A DNA stretch of 41,066 nucleotides from Gemmatimonadota bacterium (GTDB taxonomy: Bacteria; Gemmatimonadota; Gemmatimonadetes; Longimicrobiales; Gaopeijiaceae): assembly GCA_022340865.1 (NCBI GenBank), contig JAJDNC010000166.1, positions 1 through 41,066 on the forward strand. Reading direction: 5' to 3'. The position numbers and the translations under genes are program-made. Positions 34,068-41,066 of this stretch are shown in pieces (position 1 is the first letter of the stretch; the number at the start of each line of letters is the position of its first letter). The notes below the pieces were generated by a model that saw only the letters and a program-made list of their open reading frames with translations, was not told the origin of the DNA and ran no database searches.

Positions 34068-35103
34068 GCCCGCGACGCTCCTCGAGCGGACGTGCCGCGG
34101 CGTGCGCGGACCCCGGCCCCCCGTCTGGATCATGAGGCAGGCGGGACGCTACCTCCCCGAGTACCGCAGGCTCCGGGAGCACGTGGATTTCCTCACCGCC
34201 ACCAAGACGCCGGAGATCGCCGCGCGCATCACCCTGCAGCCGGTGGAGCGCTTCCCCCTGGACGCCGCGATCCTGTTCAGCGACATCATGACCCCGCTGG
34301 AGGGGATGGGGGTCGGCCTGGACTTCGCCCCCGGACCCGTCCTGGACCAGCCCGTCCGCTCCGAGGCGGACGTCCGGGCCCTGCGGACGCTGGTGCCCGA
34401 CGAGCACGTGGGCTTCGTGATGGAGACGCTGCGCCTGGTCCGCGCCGAGCTCCGGCGCGACGCGGCGCTCATCGGCTTCGCGGGAGCGCCCTTCACCCTG
34501 TTCTGCTACCTGGTGGAGGGCGGCGGCTCCAAGAGCTTCACCGAGGCCCGGGCCTTCCTGCACCGCGAGCCGCGGACGGCCGCGCACCTGCTCCGGCTGC
34601 TGGGCACGTCCATGGCCGCGTACCTGGTGGCGCAGGCCCGCGCCGGAGCCGACGTCCTCATGCTCTTCGACTCGTGGGCCGGGCTCCTGGGGCCGCGTAC
34701 CTACGGCCGCTTCGTCCTCCCGGTCCTGAAGGAGACCGTGGCGGCCATCCGCGCCGAGGTGGACCGGCCCGTCGTCTACTTCGCCAACGCCGCGTCGACG
34801 CTCATGGCCCAGGTGCGCGAGCTGGGTGCCGACGTGGTGGGCATCGACTGGACGCTTCCCCTGTCCCGGGCGGTCCGGGAGCTCGGTGACGACGCGGTGG
34901 TCCAGGGCAACCTGGATCCCGCGGCGCTCTTCGCGCCCCGCGCCGAGCTCGCCGACGCCGTGGACGAGGTCCTGGCGGAGGGCGCGACGGCGGCGGCGCA
35001 CGTGTTCAACCTCGGACATGGCATCCACCGGGCGACGGACCCGGACCAGGTGGCGTTCCTGGTGGATCGCGTCCACGAGCGGTCCATCCGGAAGGCGGGT
35101 TGA
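34060..35103 (+). CDS. hemE: Uroporphyrinogen decarboxylase
   Basis: A 347-residue enzyme removing four carboxyl groups to give coproporphyrinogen III. Hallmarks are PPVWIMRQAGRYLPEYR (20-36) and the catalytic Asp75 in AILFSDIMTPLEGMGV. VIGIDWTL-type (VVGIDWTLPLSRA) and VQGNLDPAALF segments, and HVFNLGHGIHRATDPDQV near the end, complete the signature. The GTG start at 34060 overlaps hemL by 8 bases. Its stop codon lies in the loop of a perfect 11-bp hairpin, annotated separately. Coproporphyrinogen III leaves this enzyme for HemY in the coproporphyrin-dependent route. Confidence 0.97.
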   Translation: MAEPATLLERTCRGVRGPRPPVWIMRQAGRYLPEYRRLREHVDFLTATKTPEIAARITLQPVERFPLDAAILFSDIMTPLEGMGVGLDFAPGPVLDQPVRSEADVRALRTLVPDEHVGFVMETLRLVRAELRRDAALIGFAGAPFTLFCYLVEGGGSKSFTEARAFLHREPRTAAHLLRLLGTSMAAYLVAQARAGADVLMLFDSWAGLLGPRTYGRFVLPVLKETVAAIRAEVDRPVVYFANAASTLMAQVRELGADVVGIDWTLPLSRAVRELGDDAVVQGNLDPAALFAPRAELADAVDEVLAEGATAAAHVFNLGHGIHRATDPDQVAFLVDRVHERSIRKAG

Positions 35104-35115
35104 GCCCGCCTTCCG
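35089..35115 (+). other. Perfect 11-bp hairpin with the hemE stop codon in its loop
   Basis: CGGAAGGCGGG (35089-35099), loop TTGAG, CCCGCCTTCCG (35105-35115). All 11 pairs are Watson-Crick and 8 are GC. The TGA at 35101-35103 is in the loop. It lies at the only non-overlapping junction of the operon. No T-run follows, so it is more likely an mRNA processing, stability or partial-termination element than a classic terminator. Confidence 0.7.
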
Positions 35116-35149
35116 TGCCCCCTGCCGTAGACCTTCCGGGAGCGTGCGC

Positions 35150-36250
35150 GTGTCCATCGGAGTGCTGGTCCTGAACTTCGGAGAGCCCGACGAGGCGGTC
35201 CTCGGGAAGGCCCGCCCCTACCTCGAGCGGATCTTCCTCCAGAACGCCGGCCTCGAGGGTCACACCGACGAAGCGGCGGTGGCGCGGGCCCGGCAGCTCG
35301 CGGCGGACCGCGCACCGGGGCTGGTGGACGCGTACGCGGCCATCGGCGGCTCGCCCCTCAACGGTCAGGCCGAGGCCCAGGCGCGAGCCCTGGAAGCCGA
35401 GCTGCGCACCCGCGGGCACGACGCTCGCGTCTACTCGGCGTTCCAGTTCACCGAGCCCTCCATCGCGGATGCGGTGGCTGAGGCGCGTGCCGACGGTGTC
35501 GACAAGCTGGTGGGGCTTCCGGTCTATCCCATGTGCGGGTACTCCACGACGGTGGCGGCCCTCGACGAAGTGCGCGCCGCCCTGGACGCCGCCGCATGGA
35601 GCCCGCGCTTCATCGGCGTGTCCGGGTGGCACCACCATCCGGCGTATCGGAGCATGCTGGTGGAGCACCTGCGCTCCTTCGTCGCCGGCGAAGGGCTCGA
35701 CCTGCGGGATCCGGAGACGCTCCTCTACTTCTCGGTGCACGGCACCCCCGTGCGCTATCTGGGGGACGCCGCCAGGTACGACCGCTACGTGTACGAGCAC
35801 TGCCGGGACGTCGCCCGCGGCCTGGGCGCGGAGCGCTATGAGGTGGGCTTCCAGAACCACGCCAACCGTCGCATCCGGTGGACGCAGCCCGACAACGAGG
35901 ACGCCATCCCGGAACGCGTCGAGCGGCGCCTCGTGGTGGTCCCCATCTCGTTCATGCACGAGCAGTCGGAGACGCTGGCGGAGCTGGACCGCGATCTGCG
36001 CGCCTTCGTCGAGGGCCTCGGCAAGGAGATGCATCGCGCGCCGGTTCCCCACGCCGATCCCCTCTTTCCCCGCTTCCTGGCGGACCTGGTGACCGGGGTG
36101 CTGAGCGACGACCCGGCCCGGGGCGGCGTGCTCTCCCGGTGTCGCTGCTGTCCCCTGGAGGACACCTGGTGCACCAACGGCGCCCGCGATCTCCCGCCGA
36201 GCCCGTACCTGCCCGACGACGCCTCCGGAGAGGGAGCCGCCCAGGCATGA
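35150..36250 (+). CDS. hemH: Ferrochelatase (probably coproporphyrin ferrochelatase CpfC), Cys-rich tail
   Basis: A 366-residue enzyme inserting ferrous iron into a porphyrin. Family features are VLVLNFGEPDE at the start, IGGSPLN (65-71), the catalytic His197 in YFSVHGTP, and Glu274 in SFMHEQSETLAELD. Five Cys stand out: Cys129 in PVYPMCGYST and Cys331, Cys333, Cys334 and Cys341 in SRCRCCPLEDTWC. One mid-domain plus three C-terminal Cys is the pattern of [2Fe-2S]-binding bacterial ferrochelatases. GTG 35150 is favoured because GGGAG lies 7 bases upstream; GTG 35144 is alternative. A 46-base gap with a hairpin separates it from hemE. HemQ in the operon implies coproporphyrin as substrate. Confidence 0.93.
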   Translation: MSIGVLVLNFGEPDEAVLGKARPYLERIFLQNAGLEGHTDEAAVARARQLAADRAPGLVDAYAAIGGSPLNGQAEAQARALEAELRTRGHDARVYSAFQFTEPSIADAVAEARADGVDKLVGLPVYPMCGYSTTVAALDEVRAALDAAAWSPRFIGVSGWHHHPAYRSMLVEHLRSFVAGEGLDLRDPETLLYFSVHGTPVRYLGDAARYDRYVYEHCRDVARGLGAERYEVGFQNHANRRIRWTQPDNEDAIPERVERRLVVVPISFMHEQSETLAELDRDLRAFVEGLGKEMHRAPVPHADPLFPRFLADLVTGVLSDDPARGGVLSRCRCCPLEDTWCTNGARDLPPSPYLPDDASGEGAAQA

Positions 36251-37569
36251 TCGCCGTGGTCGGCGGAGGCATCACCGGGCTCGTCCTGGGGTGGGAGCTG
36301 CAGCGCCGGGGCGCCGACTTCGTGGTGCTGGAGGCCGCACCCCGTGCCGGCGGCGTGATCAGGAGCGCCCGCGTGGACGGCCGCGTGCTGGAGTGGGGAC
36401 CGCAGCGCACGCGCCTCACCACCGGTCTGCGCGAGCTCGTCGAAGCCCTGGAGCTGGAGGGCGAGGCCCTGGTCGCGCCGTCCGGCCTCCCGCTGTTCGT
36501 CTACCGCAAGGGCAAGCTCCGCCGGGTGCCGTTCTCCCCCGGTGCCTTCCTCCGCTCCGACATCGTGGGCCCCCTGGCCAAGCTCCGCCTCCTGCTGGAG
36601 CCCCTCACCGCCGGGGCCGATCCCGACGAGCGGGTGGCCCGCTTCTTCACGCGCAAGGTGGGACGGGACATCTACGAGGCGCTGGTGGCGCCCCTCTACG
36701 GAGGGCTCTACGCCTCGGATCCGGCGGACATGGTGGTGGGGCTCTCGTTGGGTCACGTGCTCCGGGAGTTCGGCATCCGGAGGAGCCTGCTGGTACCGCT
36801 TCTGCGCAGGGGTGGGCGCATCAGCCCGCCGGCGCCGCTCTCGTTCAAGGAGGGGATGCAGACCCTCACCGACGCCCTGGGCCGCGCGCTGGGCGACCGC
36901 CTCCGGGTGGCGACGCCGGTGCGTGGGCTGACGAGGTCGGTGAGCGTGTCGCGTACGTCCGGTGCGTCCGGCGCGTCGACCGCCTCCGCCTCGGGATCGT
37001 GGAGCGTGGAGCTCGACGACGGCACCGTGGCGGCCGACGCCGTGGTCCTCACGGCGCCGGCGCCGGCAACCGCCGCGCTCCTCGACCCCGTGGCGCCCGA
37101 CGCCGCCGCCTCTCTCCGCAGGCTCCGCTACAATCCCCTGGGCGTGGTGCACCTGGACGCAGAGACGCCCCTCGAGGGGCTGGGCTTCCAGGTGGCCTTC
37201 ACCGAGAAGGAGATGGCCCTGCGGGGCGTCACGTACAACCACGCCATGTTCGGGCGCCACAACGTGTATACGGCCTATCTGGGCGGCGCCCGCCACCCCG
37301 AGGTGGTGCAGCTCGACGACGACGCGCTGGCGCACCTGGCCATGGACGAGTTCCGCCTCTGCACCGGCTACGACGCCCGCCCCCTGGCGGTGGAGCGCGA
37401 GGAGATGCCCGCCTGGGACGCCTCCTGGAGCGCGCTGGAGGGGTTCAGGCTCCCCGACGGGCTCCACGTGGCGGCGAACTGGATGGGCCGTCCGGGGATC
37501 CCCGGACGGTTGGCGGAGGCGCGGAGGACGGCGGAGAGGCTGGCGGGAAGAGGCGTCGAGGGGCGCTGA
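36247..37569 (+). CDS. hemY: HemY/CgoX-type porphyrinogen oxidase
   Basis: A 440-residue FAD enzyme. The FAD-binding motif is IAVVGGGITGLVLGWEL (2-18), followed by VVLEAAPRAGGVIRS and LEWGPQRTR. The middle carries the typical KVGRDIYEALVAPLYGGLYASDP. A Ser/Ala/Gly-rich insert (about residues 231-252) lies in the FAD-domain loop. The C-terminus VAANWMGRPGIPG is family-typical. In the coproporphyrin-dependent pathway the enzyme oxidises coproporphyrinogen III to coproporphyrin III; in the classic route it would act on protoporphyrinogen IX. ATG 36247 overlaps the hemH stop as ATGA. It is the last gene of the operon. Confidence 0.93.
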   Translation: MIAVVGGGITGLVLGWELQRRGADFVVLEAAPRAGGVIRSARVDGRVLEWGPQRTRLTTGLRELVEALELEGEALVAPSGLPLFVYRKGKLRRVPFSPGAFLRSDIVGPLAKLRLLLEPLTAGADPDERVARFFTRKVGRDIYEALVAPLYGGLYASDPADMVVGLSLGHVLREFGIRRSLLVPLLRRGGRISPPAPLSFKEGMQTLTDALGRALGDRLRVATPVRGLTRSVSVSRTSGASGASTASASGSWSVELDDGTVAADAVVLTAPAPATAALLDPVAPDAAASLRRLRYNPLGVVHLDAETPLEGLGFQVAFTEKEMALRGVTYNHAMFGRHNVYTAYLGGARHPEVVQLDDDALAHLAMDEFRLCTGYDARPLAVEREEMPAWDASWSALEGFRLPDGLHVAANWMGRPGIPGRLAEARRTAERLAGRGVEGR

Positions 37570-37584
37570 GGAGCCACCCGACCC

Positions 37585-37599
37585 TCCGGCTTCGCCGGA
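37585..37599 (+). terminator. Candidate terminator hairpin after the heme operon
   Basis: TCCGGC (37585-37590), TTC, GCCGGA (37594-37599) form a perfect 6-bp stem 16 bases after the hemY stop. There is no T-run, so termination is inferred from position. The rest of the 272-base gap to the next gene shows no gene or clear promoter. Confidence 0.45.
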
Positions 37600-37841
37600 T
37601 GCGTCCACCGAAACTCCGCTACACACGTCGGCCCGGGGTCGATACACACGAGGCGCTGTGCGTCTCCGGTGCGCGCAGGCCACCACAGGCAACGGCCTGT
37701 CGCTCCCTCGGGTCGTATCTGTACGCAGGACGCGTTCGCGGCCCACCCTCCCACGGCTTCGAGCAGGTGCGGTGGCGGCGGGTCCGGACCACCGCGCGGC
37801 ACGCGCGGCGCACATCGCGGAATCCCGAAGGACAAGGAACG

Positions 37842-40800
37842 ATGCAAGCTACTCATCCCGCGCGTCGGCCACTCCGGCGTGCGACATCGGCGGCCGCGCC
37901 CCTGGCGACCGCTCTTCTCGTGCTCATCGCGCCGGTCACCCCCCTCGCCGCGCAGGCCGCGCCCGCGCTGGACCCGGCGCTCCTCCACGGCTGGAAGGCC
38001 CGCGACATCGGCCCCTCCATCGCCGGTGGCCGGGTCAGCTCCGTCGTCGGCGTTCCGGGGAAGCCCAACATCTACTGGGTCGGCGCCGCCGGCGGAGGCG
38101 TCTGGAAGACCACCGACGGCGGGGACAGTTGGTCGGACGTGTTCAAGGACGAGCCCACGGCGTCCATCGGCGCGGTGGCGCTGGCGCCCTCGAACCCGAA
38201 CCTGGTCTGGGTGGGCACCGGCGAGGGCAACCCCCGCAACGACATGGTCGACGGGCACGGCGTCTGGTTCTCGCCCGACGCCGGCGCGTCCTGGCACTTC
38301 GAGGGTCTCGGCGACGTGGGCCAGATCCCGAGCGTGAAGGTCGACCCGTCGGATCCCGACCACGTGGTGGTGGCGGCGCTGGGCAAGGTGTGGGTGCCAA
38401 ACCCCGAGCGCGGCGTCTACGAGACGTGGGACGGCGGCAAGACGTGGACCAAGTCGCTGTTCGTGAACGATACGACGGGCGCCGCCGACGTCGCCTTCAT
38501 GCCCGGCAATCCCCGTGTCGTCTTCGCCACGATGTGGCAGATGCAGCGGCTCCCCTGGGAGCTGCTGGACGGAGGACCGGGGAGCGGGATCTACCGCTCG
38601 GAGGACGGCGGGCACACGTGGCACGAGCTCACCGACGGTCTGCCGAAGGGCCCCCTCGGACGCATCGCCATCGGCATCGCTCCCAGCAACCCGCAGCACG
38701 TGTACGCCCTCATCGAGTCGAAGAAGGGGATGCTCTGGCAGTCGCTGGACGGCGGTGACCACTGGCACATGGTCAGCGACAACCACGCCCTGGACGTGCG
38801 CCCGTTCTACTTCTCGCAGGTGAACGTGGACCCGACGAACGAGAACCACGTCTTCTTCGCCTCGTTCCAGCTCATGGAGTCCAACGACGGAGGCAAGACG
38901 GCGCACTCCATCGACCGCGGCGTGCACCCGGACCACCACGCCCTGTGGATCGATCCCACGAACCCAAAGCGCATGATCCAGGGCAACGACGGCGGCGTCT
39001 ACGTCACCCACGACGGTGGCAGGAGCTGGACGTTCGACGACAACCTGCCCATCGAGCAGACCTACATGGTGGCCACGGACCACCAGGATCCGTACCACAT
39101 GTGTGCGGGCCTGCAGGACAACGATGCGTGGTGCGGCCCCTCCTCGGGGCGCGGCCGTGGCGGCGTGCCGCAGTCGCAGTGGGTGGACGTCACCGGCGGC
39201 GACGGCGAATACGCGGTGCCCTCGAAGTCCGACTCCAGCGTCGTCTACGTGGACTCGCAGAACGGCTACATCACCCGGCTGAACCTCCGCGACGGCATGA
39301 GCCACTTCATCCAGCCCTACCTCGAGGGCGTGAACGAGATGGCGCCGTCGAAGCTCAAGTACCGCTTCAACTGGACCGCGCCCATCGCGGTGTCGCCGAC
39401 CAACGTGAACACCGTCTACCTCGGCGCCAACGTCGTCTTCAGGTCCACCGACGGGGGGCGGCATTGGCACCCCATCTCCCCGGACCTGACGCGGAACGAC
39501 AAGAGCCAGCAGGTGACCAGCGGTGGGCCGATCTTCAAGGACATCAGCGGCGCCGAGACGTACAACACGATCCTGTCCATCACCCTGGCGCCGTCGGCGC
39601 CGGACAGCGTGATCTGGGTGGGCACCGACGACGGTAACATCCAGGTCACGCGTGACGGCGGCCGCACCTGGACGAACACCCGCCCGAACCTCAAGGGCGT
39701 GCCGCCGGAGGGGCGGGTCTACCAGGTGGGCGTCTCGCCCTTCGATCCCGGCACGGCCTACGTCGCCATCGACCGCCACGAGCTCGGGGACGACCATCCC
39801 TACGTATACCGCACGTCGGACTGGGGCCGGCACTGGACGGAGATCGACCAGGGGCTCCCGGCCGACTACCCGGCCCACGTGGTGCGCGAGGACCCGAACC
39901 AGAAGGGGCTCCTGGCCCTGGGCACGAGCCAGGACGTCTACTACTCCCGGGACGACGGCGCGCACTGGACATCGCTCCACGGCGTCTTCCCCACCGCGCC
40001 GGTGTGGGACCTGAAGTTCCAGAGCCGGCACCACGACTTGGTGGTGAGCACCCACGGGCGCGGCCTCTTCGTTCTCGACGACATCTCACCCCTCGAGCAG
40101 ATCACCGACACCGCACACGTGCAGCTGTTCGCGCCCATCCCGGCCGTGGAGTACGCGGGCGGTCCGCCGACCTCGCTGGAGCCCTCGAGGTACCACGTCC
40201 CCGGCCGGCGCGGGGGTGCGCTCATCGCCTACTACCTGCCGCACAAGGTCAAGACGAGTGCGGCCGCGAGGGCCGCGCATCACGGTCCCGTGCGCATCGA
40301 CATCCTGGACGCCGGCGGAGACACGGTGACTACCGAGTGGGGTCCGGGAGCGATGGGCGTGAACCGGCACGACTGGAACCTGCGCTACAAGGGGCCCCAG
40401 CGCCTCGACTTCGGCCAGTCCGGAGGGTTCGGTGGCTTCGGCGGCAACACACCCGGGCCGGCGGTGCTCCCCGGCCGCTACACGGTGGTGCTCACCGCCG
40501 ACGGCCAGACGAAGCGGACGACGGTGGACGTGCGCGCGGATCCCACGGTGCCCTTCGACATGGCGGCCGCCCGCGCGCAGCTCGCCGCGGCGCGGACGCT
40601 GTCCAAGGAGGTGACGACCCTGAACACCATGGTCAACCGGCTGCACTCCATGCGTGGACAGCTCGAGCACATGCGGTCGCTCTACGAGACGAGCGAAGGC
40701 ATGACGCTGGACAGCACCGTCGCGGCGAGCGCCGACTCTCTCGGGGCGCACCTCGGCACGCTCATGGACTCGCTCTACGATCCGCACGTGCAGCGGAACG

Positions 40801-41057
40801 CGCCGGAGGACGACATCCACTACCTGGCGGACTTCCAGGGTGACCTCCAGGGGCTGGGGTACGGTGTGTTCTTCCCCTACGACGAGGCGCCGAGCCCGCA
40901 GCTGAAGGACGAGATGAACAAGATGGACGCGCGCCTTCAGGGCTACGTGTCGGCGTACAACCGGCTGGTGAGCCAGAAGGTCGCGGCCTTCAACCGCGTG
41001 GCGGCGCAGCACGGCGTTCCGGTCATCGTCGGGGACGGAGCGGTGAGCATGCAGTAG
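37842..41057 (+). CDS. Secreted BNR/sortilin-type beta-propeller protein
   Basis: A 1071-residue exported protein. The signal peptide has a basic start (RRPLRR) and a hydrophobic core ATALLVLIAPVTPLAAQA, cleaved probably after AQA near residue 41. Residues of about 50-780 hold some eleven Asp-box repeats of the form (S/T)xDGGxxW, such as TTDGGDSW, SPDAGASW, SEDGGHTW and TRDGGRTW, spread over two propellers as in VPS10/sortilin and exosialidase-like proteins. Residues of about 800-890 look like an immunoglobulin-type or FlgD-like segment, and the C-terminal 190 residues are helical. No catalytic triad is evident. ATG 37842 follows AAGGA. Likely surface or periplasmic; substrate unknown. Confidence 0.88.
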   Translation: MQATHPARRPLRRATSAAAPLATALLVLIAPVTPLAAQAAPALDPALLHGWKARDIGPSIAGGRVSSVVGVPGKPNIYWVGAAGGGVWKTTDGGDSWSDVFKDEPTASIGAVALAPSNPNLVWVGTGEGNPRNDMVDGHGVWFSPDAGASWHFEGLGDVGQIPSVKVDPSDPDHVVVAALGKVWVPNPERGVYETWDGGKTWTKSLFVNDTTGAADVAFMPGNPRVVFATMWQMQRLPWELLDGGPGSGIYRSEDGGHTWHELTDGLPKGPLGRIAIGIAPSNPQHVYALIESKKGMLWQSLDGGDHWHMVSDNHALDVRPFYFSQVNVDPTNENHVFFASFQLMESNDGGKTAHSIDRGVHPDHHALWIDPTNPKRMIQGNDGGVYVTHDGGRSWTFDDNLPIEQTYMVATDHQDPYHMCAGLQDNDAWCGPSSGRGRGGVPQSQWVDVTGGDGEYAVPSKSDSSVVYVDSQNGYITRLNLRDGMSHFIQPYLEGVNEMAPSKLKYRFNWTAPIAVSPTNVNTVYLGANVVFRSTDGGRHWHPISPDLTRNDKSQQVTSGGPIFKDISGAETYNTILSITLAPSAPDSVIWVGTDDGNIQVTRDGGRTWTNTRPNLKGVPPEGRVYQVGVSPFDPGTAYVAIDRHELGDDHPYVYRTSDWGRHWTEIDQGLPADYPAHVVREDPNQKGLLALGTSQDVYYSRDDGAHWTSLHGVFPTAPVWDLKFQSRHHDLVVSTHGRGLFVLDDISPLEQITDTAHVQLFAPIPAVEYAGGPPTSLEPSRYHVPGRRGGALIAYYLPHKVKTSAAARAAHHGPVRIDILDAGGDTVTTEWGPGAMGVNRHDWNLRYKGPQRLDFGQSGGFGGFGGNTPGPAVLPGRYTVVLTADGQTKRTTVDVRADPTVPFDMAAARAQLAAARTLSKEVTTLNTMVNRLHSMRGQLEHMRSLYETSEGMTLDSTVAASADSLGAHLGTLMDSLYDPHVQRNAPEDDIHYLADFQGDLQGLGYGVFFPYDEAPSPQLKDEMNKMDARLQGYVSAYNRLVSQKVAAFNRVAAQHGVPVIVGDGAVSMQ

Positions 41058-41066
41058 AGGGCCGGC

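Noticed and set aside
36291..37841. Possible N-terminal extension of the secreted propeller protein by 517 codons
   Set aside because: This stretch is an alternative frame of hemY; the signal peptide and AAGGA place the start at 37842.
37368..40055. 895-codon open frame on the - strand
   Set aside because: Antisense to hemY and the secreted propeller gene, whose reading frames carry clear motifs.

Overview
The window is about 70% GC by eye and very gene-dense, with no gene-free stretch longer than about 275 bases. Outer-membrane-type and lipoprotein signals mark a Gram-negative (diderm) bacterium. Two giant MacB/FtsX-type orphan permeases (one next to a PadR regulator), an exported tricorn-type protease, a Moco isoquinoline-type oxidoreductase and a secreted BNR/sortilin-type propeller protein together resemble Gemmatimonadota or Acidobacteriota. 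That placement is inference from family content, not a phylogeny.

Left part (1-12437): the end of a peptide ABC transporter operon (oppD-like tail, oppF-like ATPase), a DUF805 membrane protein, a serine hydrolase, GreA with a terminator-like hairpin in its leader, a PadR-permease pair with a candidate operator, a small lipoprotein, a lone sulfotransferase, purE, an outer-membrane protein, tyrS, a zinc-ribbon protein and a DUF2231 membrane protein.

Middle part (12597-27735): an alkyltransferase-like protein whose acceptor Cys is Trp, a CGNR zinc-finger protein behind an AT-rich dyad-filled promoter, a META-domain lipoprotein overlapping it tail to tail, bioY, a MOSC protein, an exported tricorn protease homologue, a frameshifted second permease, a DUF1684 lipoprotein, a two-subunit molybdenum hydroxylase (2Fe-2S and Moco subunits), and a sodium:solute symporter with its DUF3311 partner.

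Right part (27941-37569): the most striking unit, a nine-gene heme operon hemB-hemQ-hemA-hemC-hemD-hemL-hemE-hemH-hemY. With glutamyl-tRNA as substrate it encodes every step from glutamate-1-semialdehyde formation to heme. HemQ is present and no coproporphyrinogen decarboxylase/dehydrogenase (HemF/HemN) is in the operon, so the order of the last steps should be the coproporphyrin-dependent one: HemY oxidises coproporphyrinogen, HemH inserts iron, HemQ decarboxylates coproheme. Most junctions are 4-base start/stop overlaps, often with GTG or TTG starts. The one real gap, hemE to hemH, carries a perfect 11-bp hairpin whose loop holds the hemE stop codon. The ferrochelatase has a Cys set suggestive of a [2Fe-2S] cluster. 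A 1071-residue secreted BNR-repeat protein follows to the window end.

No tRNA, rRNA, CRISPR array, insertion sequence or phage gene was recognised.
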